From contig OZ234496.1 in NCBI GenBank assembly GCA_965153455.1, positions 7,387,207 through 7,451,206 of the forward strand: a DNA stretch of 64,000 nt, written 5' to 3'. The translations under genes were made by a program, and so were the position numbers. Positions 35,237 through 48,176 of this stretch are shown in pieces (position 1 is the first letter of the stretch; every line of letters starts with the position of its first letter). Under the pieces are notes generated by a model, which was given only the letters and a program-made list of their open reading frames with translations, was not told the DNA's origin and ran no database searches. This stretch comes from Sphagnum compactum. Lineage: Eukaryota; Bryophyta; Sphagnopsida; Sphagnales.

Positions 35237-37864
35237 ATGGAGGTAGTCGTCACAGGTGGTGAGGATTATGTGGTAGGATGTCGTCTGGCGATCAAAACGA
35301 CGCTTGGAGACGACATCGAAGGCACCGTGTTAGCATACGATTCTTCCAGCAAAATTGTGGTTCTTCATATCCTCTCTTACTCTCTCCTCTTCTTCAATTG
35401 GCATCGGAGTGTTGTTCTTGTTCTTCGTTTCGGATTTTGCATTCCAACTTCGGGGGACGTTGCGGCAGTCCCAGCCAGGATTGTGGTTTTGTGGAACCCT
35501 AAAATAAATGCTGTCTGTCTCTCGTCATTCTCTTGCTTGTAGTAGACCTAGAAATCAAACCCTTGCACTCACTCCCTGTGATATGCTGATGACTTCTCTT
35601 TCTGCTTCTTCTTCTTCTTCTTCTTCCATCTCTTCTCTTTTCTTCTTTCAACAACCTGTGCAAAATAATGTTTTTTTTGCTTCGCATTATCCTTGACCAA
35701 GAATTAAACAGGAAGGCAGTTCAGGAGAACGGCTGAACTTGCGCTTTTTGAAGGTGAACTATGTCAAGGACGTGACATTACTCGGGCAATCTGAGGAGGA
35801 GCAGTTTGAATTGAAAAATCCCTACCTTGACATGACCAGCCTGTGCAACCGTGAAGAAGCTGCCATCAGGTTTGTCTTATTGCTTCTGTTCTATTTTCCA
35901 AATCAAATTTGCTGCTCTTTTGGAGAATTCTTTTGGACTGCATTAGGTGGGTTGAAAGCAAAGCTTCCATTATCTTCATGAGGATTGCACCTCATCATGG
36001 CTATGTAGACTTTTAAGGAACACAACCCATCTTCTCTCAAGGCAGCAGGCATCTGATTCCATATGCAGTATTGAGTGTCTCAGCCAACAAGAGCATCTGC
36101 CCTCCAAGACCCAGATCAAAGAGTGGGTTTGATGGGCAAAGACTGAAGAGAGGAAAGAAGTGAAATGTCAACAGGGATTGCAGGGTTGATTTTGAAATAG
36201 ACTATTGGGCATATGCACCCTCATCAGTAGTGTGAACTGTCAACATAATAGAGATGGCATCTGGTGGTTGAGTGTAGAGGGGAAGTTTCAAGAGCTCCTC
36301 TCAGCTTGGCATGTCAGCCACTCAAATGAGAAAGATTTCATTGTTTAAAATCTCAATGCATACTACCTTTCTTAGCACCTTATTTGTTCTTTTGGGTGTG
36401 GGAATCCTTGGTCGTGCAGGCAAGCAGAGGCAGAGGCTGAGAGGTTTGGAGTGGGAGTCACACAGGAAGCCCAAGACATTTTTGATGCCCTGTCTAAAAC
36501 GTATGTGCTCATGTACCCATGTTCTCAAATGCAAAGCACTGGTTTTTTTTGCTGCTATAGATTTTGGAGAAGCAACCTGCCTCGTTTTGCAGGAGAGTGA
36601 TACAGAAAAGCCCTACTAGTTTGATATGTTTCACTCCAAGTCCTTTTCAGCATGAATATTTAGCAAAACATTTCAGGCTGGATAGCTTATGGCCCCCCTA
36701 CACATGGTGTGCATGGGTATTCTTTGTCCAGACTGAGGTTGACAAGCTGTTGGATTTCAAGAATGAACTTTCATGTCTGTTCTATTGCTGTTGAAGGTCT
36801 CTGAACATGTGTTTGACTTTTCACTGTTCATTACTCCTCAGTTTTGTTTTTGTTTGTCTGGTTTGTCCCCTCCATTCTTCTGGGTGGGTTTCATGTTTTT
36901 CCTGTTCATGGATGTGATGACAGAACTGGAATCTTGAGAATAGGATCTGGTTGTCCCTCCATGCTTTTCAGGTTGACTTCAGTTGTACGTATCAAGGAGT
37001 TCTCAGTATTTATGAAGATATTAATACTTGCCTTAGACCTCTCATCTTAGGAGTAATTTTTCTGTGCAATTGTCTTGTTTCTGTGGAAGTTTGAATCTAT
37101 AGCTTATTCAAAGAGTACAGCTAACATGGGGATGGTAACGGACAGGCTGCCAGTTAGATGGGAGAATACTGCAATACTGGTAATGAATGAAGTGCGTGTG
37201 AGTCAACCGTACCTTCCAGACAATGTCATTGGTGGCCCACCTGCTGCCAATGAGCGAGTACGAAAAGTGGTAAGTTCTTGCTGATTATTCTATGCCAGGA
37301 GGTTGCTTTCATTAGTCAACTTTTTAGGGGACTGGTAAGTATAGCCCTGAACCCCAAATGGTTTATGGCCAGAGATTGTTCAAAGCACTGTAAGATACTC
37401 CTTGTACCTTGCCCTATTGAATTAGCTCATTTTATGCATGGGGATTGTTCACTCACAAGAATTTTTTTGTGATATCTGATAGGGCTCACTAGGACATAAT
37501 AGCAGTAGCTTTGTCAAATCCTGGTATGGTTACAAATTGATCCTTGTTGTGGGTGGATCATGCATCTAAAGGTTGTCCATCTTGATTTTTACATGTCACC
37601 TGCTTTGAGTGTTCATTTCCTGGACTTGGGTGAACTTGGCTACCTTGCCTGATTGATCTATTTGTTTGTTTTCAAGGGACGTATCCTTGGATGGAAATTC
37701 TATTGTGGTCATACTTCAATATGATAGATCATTGCTTGAAGGCAATAAAAGACTATTGACAATGCATGAGTTTTGCTTTTGGTGACTTACAGAGACTGTT
37801 GAATGGATGTGTTTTGCAGTTGGAATTGGAAAGGAAGAGGTTACAGTCACGAGCCACTGGATAA
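35237..37864 (+). CDS. LSM12 homologue (Lsm-like domain plus AD domain)
   Basis: Coding exons: 35237-35366, 35710-35869, 36420-36500, 37146-37269, 37820-37864; total 540 bases, 179 residues plus TAA. Phases are consistent throughout. Residues about 8-75 form the Lsm-like fold (VGCRLAIKTTLGDDIEGTVL, RFLKVNYVKDVTLLGQ). Residues about 80-170 form the anticodon-binding-like AD domain (NREEAAIR, ERFGVGVT, AQDIFDALSKTLPVRWENTA, then VMNEVRVSQPYLPDNVIGG and ERVRKVLELERKRLQ), matching plant LSM12-like proteins in length and order. Family members bind RNA and associate with ataxin-2-type complexes. Introns 2-4 are GT-AG; intron 1 appears to be a U12-type AT-AC intron, which is the only junction that restores the conserved VVLQEGSS. 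The gene looks intact and is convergent with PPDK. Confidence 0.93.
35367..35709 (+). other. U12-type AT-AC intron in LSM12
   Basis: The 5' end reads ATATCCTCTC, one base off the U12 consensus ATATCCTT at the eighth position. Near the 3' end, ATCCTTGAC (35689-35697) matches the U12 branch-site consensus TTCCTTRAC at 8 of 9 positions, with its branch adenosine at 35696, 13 bases before the terminal AC at 35709. Removing 35367-35709 joins a C to AG, giving the Gln codon in VVLQEGSS and keeping frame. A GT-AG alternative (GTG|GTTCTT to ACAG) would give a shorter, less family-like sequence. Confidence 0.85.
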
Positions 37865-40819
37865 AAGGGGTGCTATGTAAGAAACTCCTGGCAAGCTTCC
37901 CTTGTGCCAGTGGGATTTGTGGAGGGCTGGCAATGGCCATCTGCCAATCTTCCCTTCTGACCCCTCTGAGGCCACAAAGGTGGCCAGCTTCACATCCAAG
38001 TTTTGTTGCTCATTTCTTTTAGGGGTAACTTTCTGGTCAGTGATGTATTGCTGTGTGATTCTCTACATGAGTTATTGGATACTCTCAGACTGCATTGTTC
38101 ACTCAGAATGTGTTACGTTTGTAGCATTGGTGATATTTATGTTGAGTTGCTGATTGGTGGGCATCCTGAGAGAATGGTTTTGCATTTGTTGGAACTCAGC
38201 TGAAAGCTCTCATGTACATCATCTCCACGAACTGCATTGTAGGTTAGTGTAATGTTTATGTCCAATTCTTGACATGAAGAAAAGCTTTTCTGTGCTGCAG
38301 GCCATGTGAAAGCTTGTGATGGATTCAGGCATTCATGATCGTAATCCAGGATACCTCTTGTGCACAAGGGCATTCAGTAATCAAATCTGCTGTTGTAAAG
38401 GGTACCTAGTGTGTAGAGAATCAAGACAAAGAGGCTTTTATTAGCTTCACCTTGTTCTTGCTTTCTTGATCATGAGTATGGAAATTTCTTGACTCTCATG
38501 AGGGTTATTATTTTGTGAGCTGCACTTCTGGTGTGCTAAATAAAGACTCATGTTGGTCCCCTTGTGGATAAATGGTGCAATTTCTAGTAAATCTGTCCAT
38601 GCATCCTGCCTCGTGCAAGTTGATGGGGGTTCCCATGTCTGTGTTCACATTGACGTCTGGTTTTTTGACCTGAGAACCTGACAGACTTTGTTTAGGTTGG
38701 AATAAGCAAGCAGCTGAACAATTGTGAGAGTGACTTCCAAGTAGTTTTTGACCTTATTATGTTCCAAGTCAGTTGCATTTAAGGTGGAGTCCCAATGAAA
38801 CAGATTTGGAAGCAAATTGCCCTTTGTGCACATTGACCTGCAGACCTTGACTTTCCACTCTCTTGCACCTTCTCACAAGGACAGTGGGTAGTTCTCTGTC
38901 ACTGTTGCATTCATGTGCCCTGTCATGTGGAAGACATGTCTTTTCCAGCCCTCTCTATCATCCTGTTTCATCACCTCCTGTTACACCTACCTTCAAGAAC
39001 TGGGGATATGGTTACAGCATGATTTAATAACCAATTTGGTGGTTTCAAGAAAGTATTTGTGGCTGGTGTCCATGCAGTTGCTTTGTGTTTGTTACAAAAG
39101 CTACAGAATGTTGATACCCCTAGCTGCACCATAAAGAGAAATGCAGCCCCTTGATGTGTTTTAAGTTTATGAACACCGTTTTTGTTGGGATGTAGTGGAG
39201 TGCTGGGCATCAGCAAATGTCCAAATCGACCATTGGGGGTGGTCTAAATTTGATCACTGCACATCTGTGTGTCTTAACTATTGGTACATCTATGCTAACC
39301 TTTTTCTGAGTTTACAGTTGAGGCTTGGATTGAATAGCAACATATGTTATTGATGCTGCTGGTTCTGTATGGCTGGTAGATCTGTTTAGTATCATCACTT
39401 GATTTGTATCCTTATTCTAGCAGGGACACTGTCTGTCTCACTAGAACATCCAGGTTCCTCAAAGTATTTCCTGTATTCTATGATTGGTTCATTTGATATA
39501 ACCAAAGAAGTTGCATGGTGGGGAGTTTGTCTACAGAGGGAGTAGACGTTAGAGACAGAAATGGGAGCATGCATGGCCAAGCAGCAGAACAGCAATGGAT
39601 GTAACAAAATGAAGGGACTGGCCTCCAAAACTTCATGTACCAGGTATAGTTGCACTCTCTCTCTCCTCTCCAAGGTGTACGTGTTCCAAGGTGAGGGAGA
39701 AGCACCTGCACCCTACCCAGTTATTCTGACTTAGAATGTGGCAAACAATACCAAGGAAACCCTTTAATACATCTGAGCGAGTGATATGACGCCGTGTAAT
39801 AGTACAAGTGAAAGATGGTCAATGAACAACTGCAACAATAATCCATCCAATGGATTTGATAGTCCTTTGTATTCAGTTTGTAAAGCACTCAAGAAATTTC
39901 CTAGTGTATTTGGAGAGCACCTTTATATCTGTGAATATCCCTCCTAATAAAGAGGAGAGATCTTACACCTACTATTCAGGAGCACGAGGGATCTTAGATT
40001 TTATGCACACTCATAGATGTAAGGTCCCTCCCACTCATGATCTACATATATTTAGACTTAGGATAAGTATTGCCTTGTGCTTTACTACCATAGGTAAGGT
40101 CCACACAGGGAAGGGCAAGGGGGTACAGCGCCAAAATGTGTACCCAGACTTGGCCACCACCACTTCTTTGGCGATTTCTTTTGGTAATGCCCCACCCTAT
40201 GTGTGGGTGTGAAGTTTGGTGTCCTCACTTGCTTTGGTATGCAGGTGAATCAGTTAACCTTCAACAATGTCAAAATCACATTTAGTGACAAGCAAACCAT
40301 TTTGTCAACCAATTTCATTGGTTAATGTAAACTAGATATTTAGATGTTCTCAGCATTGCCACTTTCTTGTTGGCTTGTTGACTCAACAAATGTTCACAAA
40401 TTGGAAAACATTATGGAGTTTGGGTTGGGGACGAGCTTGTAGTGATGGTACTATGTGTACCAAAGAATCAGTAAAGTGTTTTCTTCCCTCTAACAAATGT
40501 CCAGAAAAAAAACGGCAATCTTTCTTGTAGCATCCACCCTTAATATGTACACACACAAACAGAAGTCCAGTTTCCCCTGTACACACAACTGGTGAAGCTC
40601 TTTGATGGAGCTCCTCCATGGTGCTCTCCTCAATGCTCACAGCGGAGTTGAGTGAGGTTCATCAAATAAGATTTGTGACATCCATGGTCTGACACTGCAC
40701 AGAACTGCATTGACTATCCGTATGACCCTACACTGCCAATTTCCCATGTAACCTGCAGGGTCATGACAACTAATATACATCTACCTCAGTTACCTGGTGA
40801 TTCCATTTGCAGTGTGCAG
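37865..40819. other. Convergent intergenic region between LSM12 and PPDK
   Basis: This holds the 3' untranslated parts of both genes and probably transposon debris. Short frames occur on both strands, none with family resemblance or splice support. A copy of dispersed repeat R2 lies at about 39880-40040. Confidence 0.5.
39880..40040 (+). repeat. Dispersed repeat R2, copy 1
   Basis: The order 'gtaaagcactcaagaaatt', 'agtgtatttggagagcacctt', 'tccctcctaataaagag', 'tacacctact', 'aggagcacgaggga' and 'gatgtaaggtccctcccac' matches the sequence at 63838-63998. In the second copy, TTACACCTAC and GTAGGTGTAA form an inverted repeat, so the family seems to be fold-back-like. Confidence 0.65.
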
Positions 40820-43800
40820 TCATTTTGCAGCAGCCTGGGCAGCAGCCAACCTTGCAATAGGTACTCTGTACAAACCCCAACAGCCAGCAGTCTGTTATGT
40901 CTACATGTCCTGTGTAGATCACAATAGTATAATCATTGCAGAGCTCAGAGCTATATTTTCAGGATCGAATAACAGAAAAGAGTTCGGCAGCAAGAGGATC
41001 TTGATCATTTTTACATCAATCAAGATGAAAAGAAACTTCCGGGATCCATTAGGCTCTGGGATGTAGAGTAGAAGAAAGGCCACCTGAACGGGGAACAAGA
41101 AACATAGTCTAGGCCTGCCTGGGCAAAGAAGGCCACTGATGATGGATCTCCACCATGCTCACCACATACTCCAACCTGCATGCAATGGATGTCAATCCTC
41201 TCAGAGATGCCACTCCTTATGCTGGATGCTGGATGTGACTTCAATTAGTCCTACACCTCCAATTCCCAGCCACCTTTCCCACTTTGAATAAATGACATAC
41301 GGTTTATGACCCAATTGAAAGCCTTGCCTTCAAATCAGGTCGTGCTTGGCGACCACGATCTTTTGCCATCACAATGAGCTGCCCAACACCCCTTTGGTCG
41401 AGCACCTGTGAATAGAAGACTTACGTTTCAGACCAAACAAGATGAATAAATCAGGAAACCTGATTCTGATCAATTCAAGTATGAGGCTCCATGAAGTTGA
41501 CCCTTGGCACCAGAAAGTCCTGTAAACTTCTTCTTATGTACTCGTGAAGGAGCTAGTCAAATAACTTCTAAAAAATGAAAGTTAATGTGAACATCCTGCA
41601 AACTCTAGCTCAAAAACAAGAGTGGGGAAAGCCACTACCTCAAAAGGATCATGCTGAAGAATTCCCCTTGCCAGATATGCAGGTAGGAACTTGCTCACAT
41701 CATCTCGGCTGTAGCCAAAGGTCATTTGTGTCAAGTCGTTTGTTCCAAATGAGAAGAATTGAGCATGCTCTGCAATCTTTTGCAAGAACATAATATCAGG
41801 AGCCAATACAGAACAAACCTCCTCCGGGTCTCAAACTTCAAGGATGTAACCCCTGCCCTCTCTCTGCAAAAGTGCTCTTTGAAATTGTCAGCCCTTTTCT
41901 GTTGAAGCTATCAAGTTTATATGCAAAATATTGCAAAAAAATTCTACAAATGCATTTTCTGGGATTCTTGCAGAGCTAAGATAAATATTCCGCAATACTG
42001 AAATTGTGCCATTTCTGCCTGAAAATCTAATGCATGTAACCTCCATACATCTAAAAGCATACATGGAAGGTTGGAAACAAGCCTGATGTTGGTTTGAAGC
42101 ACAGATCAGCTTTCACAGGCAATAAAGGTTTCAAATTGGGCATGATCCATTGCTCCCAATTACTCAATTTTATCATAATTATTTCTTCCTGTGCATCAGA
42201 AATAAAACTTTGATCCTTACCTCATTTGCCACCAGAGCTGCTCTTGGGATCTCAATCATTGTGCCAATCTTGTACTGCACAGTGCTGCCAGTTTCTGCAA
42301 ACACATCATCTGCTGTTTTCCTAATAAGAGCTGCCTGATGCGCTAGTTCCTGCAGGGCAAACATTCCCATGTGATCCAGCCAAACAAGCCTTCTTACCTG
42401 TTAGTGGTTGCAAAGAGCATTCAAAACTACTAAATTAGGAGCACATCAAATGGTACAACATTGGGAGTTGACCTTGTTGAGGGTAGTGTTGCAATCAAGT
42501 GAGAGAAGTATTCACATATTCTTGCCAGGAAACAGGTGGTTCTTGAGCACTGAACAACTAGACACATAGCTGTATCCAACTGAATTTTCCACACCTGCTC
42601 TTCTTCAGATGACCCACTAAGTTTCGCAAAGTATCAGAAAATTACTCAAATGAAATCATACCTGGGGTGTTCCCACAAGTGGGACCATGATTTCTGGAAA
42701 CACTTTGATACCCTGGTGTGCCATTGCTGTGGCTGCCTCAAAAATAGCTCTAGCTTGCATCTGTGACAACTCTGGATATGCAATTCCTAGCCTGGAAAAT
42801 GAATGGAACACCTCATGTCTCAAGGTAGGCAAAGGAGAGACCTCAGAGAAGAGAAATGGGTAAGGAAAGCAACAACTTCTCTAATCATCCACTTTCACAA
42901 GATTTAAGTGAATGTGAAATGGACACTTTTTAAAAAGATAAGAGGAGTTATTCCCACAATGTAGGCAAGAAAAACAGAAGGACTTGTAACACTGAAAATC
43001 ATTGGTTCAAACAGCAATGGCAGAAATGCTGCTAATCATGGTGGGAAGAAGAAAGTAGAAAGATGAGATGAGAGCAAGAGCTGTGGGATAGTTATACCTG
43101 CATCCACGAAAACCAAGCATGGGATTAACTTCTGATAGCTTCTCAATGCGGGTGAGAACCTCTTCCTCATCAACCCCTGTTGCCTCAGCCAGCTGTGACA
43201 CAATCTCATCGATATCCCCCTCTGGTAGAAATTCATGGAGAGGGGGATCAAGAAGACGGATTACAACAGGAAGTCCTGCAAATCAATCACCACAACATAT
43301 CAATCACTCCAACATGAGCAATTCATTTCATTTTAAATCCTCACAGAGAAGAGGAGATTACAAGACAGCCCAAATATGATGATTCAGTCGAGTGATTCAG
43401 TGGAGCAGACCTGCAGATAACACATCAAATACACTTTGAAAAGAACCAATAACCTGTTGTCCACTAGTGCAATGTAATGCAAGTAATCTATGGTAGCTGT
43501 AGGGTAGTGTATCGTTTGCAAATATAGGTTGAAATGAACTTGCCAACCTACACAATCTATCAACAAGCATCAGCTTACAAGAGCACTGAAGCGCACCATC
43601 CATAACCCTAAAAATGCCTTCAAAATCGGATCGCTGATAGGGAAGCAACTTGTCAAGAGCAACTTGACGCTGTGGTGTTGTTGTTGCCATGATCATTTGC
43701 CTCACTGCTTTGATTCTCTCATCAGATGCAAAGAACTGCATAACAGCAGACCACACTGGTCAAGAAGTCTCAACATCTGGATGAACATGCAGGCTGGCTC

Positions 43801-46800
43801 ACAAATTGCACAAAAATAAGAGCTTTGCTATGTTTCAAGGTCTCATAACATAATTGACTTCTTGCACTGTGTTCCACTTTTGCTTAGACTATCATTATTC
43901 AGAAGCTCTTCACTTCAATAGATTAAGTGGCAAACTTGACACTGGGACTTGTGAGTGTAGATATTCCTGAAGTTGAAGAGCTCTCAGATGTCACCCTGCA
44001 GACATTGGTCTGCATTCAGAACCTCTTACCATGTGCTCAGTTCGGCATAGCCCAATGCCCTCAGCCCCATTGTTGCGGGCAGCCAATGCATCCTCAGGTG
44101 TGTCAGCATTTGCCATCACCTGCATATGTAATTCAAAACTTATCCAGCAAGCATTGCCTGTCCAGCATGTATGTGTCCTTGCAAGATTTATGGTACACCA
44201 AATTGCAAGCTCTTCAAGGATTGCTGCCAACTTTGTGAAATACTACAGCACAGACTGACTGATAAAAATTCCAAACAAACTTTTAAGAGGAACTGTCACT
44301 GACAAGGGGTCCAAAGAAAAACCTGCCACATTAGTGTGATGTTAGTGTCAAAGTACCTTCAGATGACGAATCTCATCAACCCATTGCATGAAAGTTCCTA
44401 GGTCCCCACTGATGGCTGGAGGTGCCAGTGGCTGCTTGCCCAAAATGACCTCTCCTGTTGATCCATTCAAAGATATCCAATCGCCCTCCCCTAGGGTCTT
44501 GCCATGTGTTAACATGGTCTGCACAAAACCCCATGTAATGACAGGCATTCAAGAGAACTGACCACATGAATCCAAAATTCAATGCTCTAAGATGCAGAAC
44601 CACTTCTGCATGTTACTCATCCAGAAGCAACTGGATGAAATACTTGATAAGATCAAAATGGAACAAACGAAGCTATAATGATCCACTGACAGAGAAAAGC
44701 AGTGACAAAATGAGCTGCCCTACATAGATGATGAGTTCCATCAGAAAAGAAGGATGGGAAATAACCTTGTTTGTTTCACTAACACGAATTTCAGAACAAC
44801 CTGAGACACAACACTTGCCCCAACCGCGAGCAACAACAGCAGCATGAGAAGTCATGCCACCTCGAGCAGTCAAAATCCCAGCAGCTGCATGCATGCCTCC
44901 CACATCTTCTGGGCTTGTTTCGTTTCGGACCTGGACCTCAGAGAGGTTTGATTTAGTTCTATCCCTTTCATTACTTTATACATTCTCTCTTAGGGCAGAG
45001 TCCAGCTATAACTTTGCTGCAGGTATTGGAACAAAGTAACAATGACTATGCACCTGGAGTAAGAATTCATACCAGAATCACTGCTTTGCCCTGTGCATGC
45101 CATGCTTCTGCATCTTCCGTGGTGAAGACAATCTGGCCAATAGCTGCACCTGGAGATGCAGGCAGTCCTGTTGCAATAACATTGTCCTTGTACAGCGTGG
45201 GATTTTCAAACTGCATGATGAAAAGGAGACAGTTCAGGTTTCCGAACAGATTGGAAATATCTATGACTAACATTGTCTTCATGATCAAAGACAAGAACAT
45301 AGTTCCCTGCATACTCTGCAGACTTTTTAATGTTTAAATCATATCTGACCTGGGGATGCAGAAGCTGATCCAAATGCTGTGGTTCAACTTTCTGGACTGC
45401 AGCATGCTTATCAATCAGGTTCTCCAAAACCATGTCAACAGCAATCTTCACAGCCCCAGCGCCTGTACGCTTGCCTGAACGGCATTGGAGCATCCAGAGT
45501 CTGCCCTCTTGCACTGTAAACTCAATATCCTGCAATATCACATATCAGCAATTGTAACAATGCACAAATTCAGATGGAAGAGCACCAGGACCCTGATCTT
45601 TGTAATTATTGAGATATATCTGTCATGAGAAGTGGTAATGAGTGTACTGGTAGTTGACAGTGATCCCAAACTAACCCCTATACAAGCACAACTGAGAATA
45701 GCAGGATTGAAATCAAATACATGTCTGGGGCAATATTCTCATGAAGCCTCCATACCATCATTTCCTTGTAATGCGACTCAAGTATGTTGCAATTTTCAAG
45801 CAGCTCCTTGTATGCATCTGGCAGAGCCTGTCTCATTGTATCTATGTCCTCAGGAGTTCGAATGCCTGCAACAACATCTTCTCCCTGTAAGACATGAACA
45901 AGGTCAGAAGTTAGCACAGGAAATGTAGGGTAACCATGATGACATCCCAGATGTTTGGAGGAGAAAAAAATCCATTTCTCCATGAGTGTTTGGCCTTGAT
46001 GCAGAACATGCCTGCAAGGATGACTTCACAAAAGAGTTGGAACCCCAAATAGCATAATTCTGGATTGTTGCAAACCTGTGCATTGATAAGGTACTCTCCA
46101 TACAGTTTCTTTTCACCAGTGCTGGGATTGCGAGTGAAGAGCACCCCTGTACCAGAATCAGCTCCCATGTTTCCAAACACCATTGCTTGCACATTGACAG
46201 CAGTTCCCTTGAGGCCAGTGATCTGGTTGATATTGCGATACTTCTCAGCTCTTGAACTATTCCATGAGTCAAATACTGCAATTACAGCCAGTCGCAATTG
46301 CTCCACAGGATCTGCAGGACAAATCACTTGTCCAAGTGACTATTTCATGAACATCGTCATGCTCCCACCAGACAAGGTGCAGAGGATGCTATATTAGCAA
46401 AGAAGAAGATTCACCTGTAGGAAAGTCTTCACCAATGGCCTTGCGATAGACCCCTTTGTATTTTGAAACAAGCTCCTTCAAATCTTCTGTTGTAAGATCT
46501 GTATCAAGCACCAAACCTTGGGCAGCTTTCAAGGTCTCCAGCTCATGCTCAAAAAGAGAGTGAGAAACACCCATAACCTGCCACAGCGACATAGTGCACA
46601 TTATGACTACATGTTCAAGTGAGCAGATTGTTATGTACTCGATCTAGATAACAATGGACTGACACAACAGATAACCTACTGACAGTTTTCTTGAACTGTC
46701 ACTTACCACACCTCCAAACATGTCAATGAAGCGTCGATATGAGTCATAAGCAAATCGTTCACCACTGCGGGCAGCAAGTCCAGTGACCACTTGGTCATTG

Positions 46801-48016
46801 AGGCCCAAGTTCAGAACAGTGTCCATCATTCCAGGCATTGAAATCTGCACCATGTATAGCCCCTGTCTGTTAATCAACAATCTTGAGTTTCTGCTCTTCA
46901 TGCAAATTACATTATGTCCAAGTTTCTATGCAGTAAGGAAGCTCTATCAGATACTCTCAAACTAATAAACTAGTGTTATAGTACAGGAAATTTTACCGCT
47001 GCACCAGAGCGGACAGAAACAAGAAGTGGCTTTGATGGATCCCCCAAGGTTGCACCCATATCCTGTTCCACTGTTTTTAAAGCCTCCAAGACTTCTTCCC
47101 AAAGACCTTCTGGCAGCTTATTACCATTTTGATTGTACTCATGACATGTCTCAGTAGTGATAGTGAGGCCTGGTGGCACTGAAAGACCAATGCTTGACAT
47201 CTCTGCAAGGTTTGCACCTTTCCCTCCAAGCTGCCACACCACACATAGCATTACTATGGTTTGTCTTTTGGGTGGACTCTGAACATTTTTAAAGCAGGGG
47301 CTGTAAGCTCATGCTAGACCAAAATTCTGCTCAATCTCACAAACCAGCATGCATGCAGGTATGGACAAAAACCCTACCAGGGATTTCATTCCCATGTTTC
47401 CTTGACTCAGTCCCTTTCGAAAAGTGAAAACTCTCTGCAACACAAGAACGAATCACTTAGTAATGCCTCATTCAATGTGGCCTCTCAGCTGCAACTGCAA
47501 AGTTCTCATGATCACCTCGTAGCAAAGCATCTGGCCTACTTAATAGGTAGCTATCTATCAACCAGCAGGAGCCACTCCTGGATGCAAAAAAGCAGCATTC
47601 TTCATACTTTTGAACAGTAAGCACATAAATTTCACCACAATTCGCATCTCAAAACAGTCAGAAGTTCAGTAGTGCTCAGGGCAGTAAGAGCAAGACAATT
47701 CTGTTCAAGTAACCCTAGGGGGAACAAGAACTTCGTTTAGCATATGTACCTGCTTCGTTTGTGTCGGAGGGGTGGCCACAGTCTGGCTCCGTATAGAGCA
47801 AGATCGCCTTGTGCTTGATGAGTTGACCATGACCTTAGGAGAACTAGTGCTCAACAGCTTGCCTTGTAGAGACTTCCTATTTGCTGCCAGATGGTGTGGT
47901 CCAGATAAAGAACATTTTGCAGGATTTGCAAGCCTTGATTGCAGAGGTGAAGCAAATTTGAGGCAAGTTGAAGAAGCCATGGCTTTCTCTACACTAATTA
48001 CAGACTCCATCTTCAT
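40820..48016 (-). CDS. Pyruvate, phosphate dikinase, plastid-targeted
   Basis: PPDK converts pyruvate, ATP and Pi to PEP, AMP and PPi. Twenty coding exons: 48016-47750, 47434-47378, 47230-46997, 46844-46707, 46577-46415, 46311-46076, 45884-45756, 45529-45350, 45210-45073, 44930-44766, 44518-44357, 44119-44030, 43735-43597, 43275-43098, 42791-42662, 42349-42221, 41776-41639, 41405-41328, 41175-41084, 40865-40820. They sum to 2889 bases (962 residues), phase conserved throughout, close to plant PPDK length. Ser-rich basic transit peptide (first ~75 residues), ATP-grasp domain ([22 protein letters not shown]), swivelling domain [16 protein letters not shown] with catalytic His543 and regulatory Thr541, PEP/pyruvate barrel ending [10 protein letters not shown] (Cys921) and [13 protein letters not shown]. 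ATGs at 48016, 48010 and 47980 are possible starts; 47980 (GCCATGG context, MASS...) is the most typical. All introns are GT-AG except 41327-41176 (GC-AG). No lesion seen. Confidence 0.97.
41176..41327 (-). other. GC-AG intron in PPDK
   Basis: Exon 18 ends ...GATTTGAAG and is followed by GCAAGG, a strong match to the GC-donor consensus AG|GCAAG. The acceptor is GCATGCAG before GTTGGAGTATG. No GT donor in the area would maintain the conserved reading [14 protein letters not shown]. Confidence 0.9.
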
Positions 48017-48176
48017 CAACTTCACTGAAGATCACAGGTACAAGATGCTCCAAAATTGTGTTCAGAAGCTGAGTGCATTATCAGTGTCTAAAAAGCCTCC
48101 ATCTCCTGCCGGATATCGGAGGAGCTTCTTTCTGCTTTCTTTCTGAAACAAATCCTCAAAAGCCCCTGTTCATGAC

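Noticed and set aside
35358-35710. GT-AG alternative for LSM12 intron 1 (GTG|GTTCTT ... AAACAG)
   Set aside because: It keeps frame but deletes the conserved VLQ residues and has a poor U2 donor, whereas the AT-AC solution has near-consensus U12 donor and branch site and restores VVLQEGSS.
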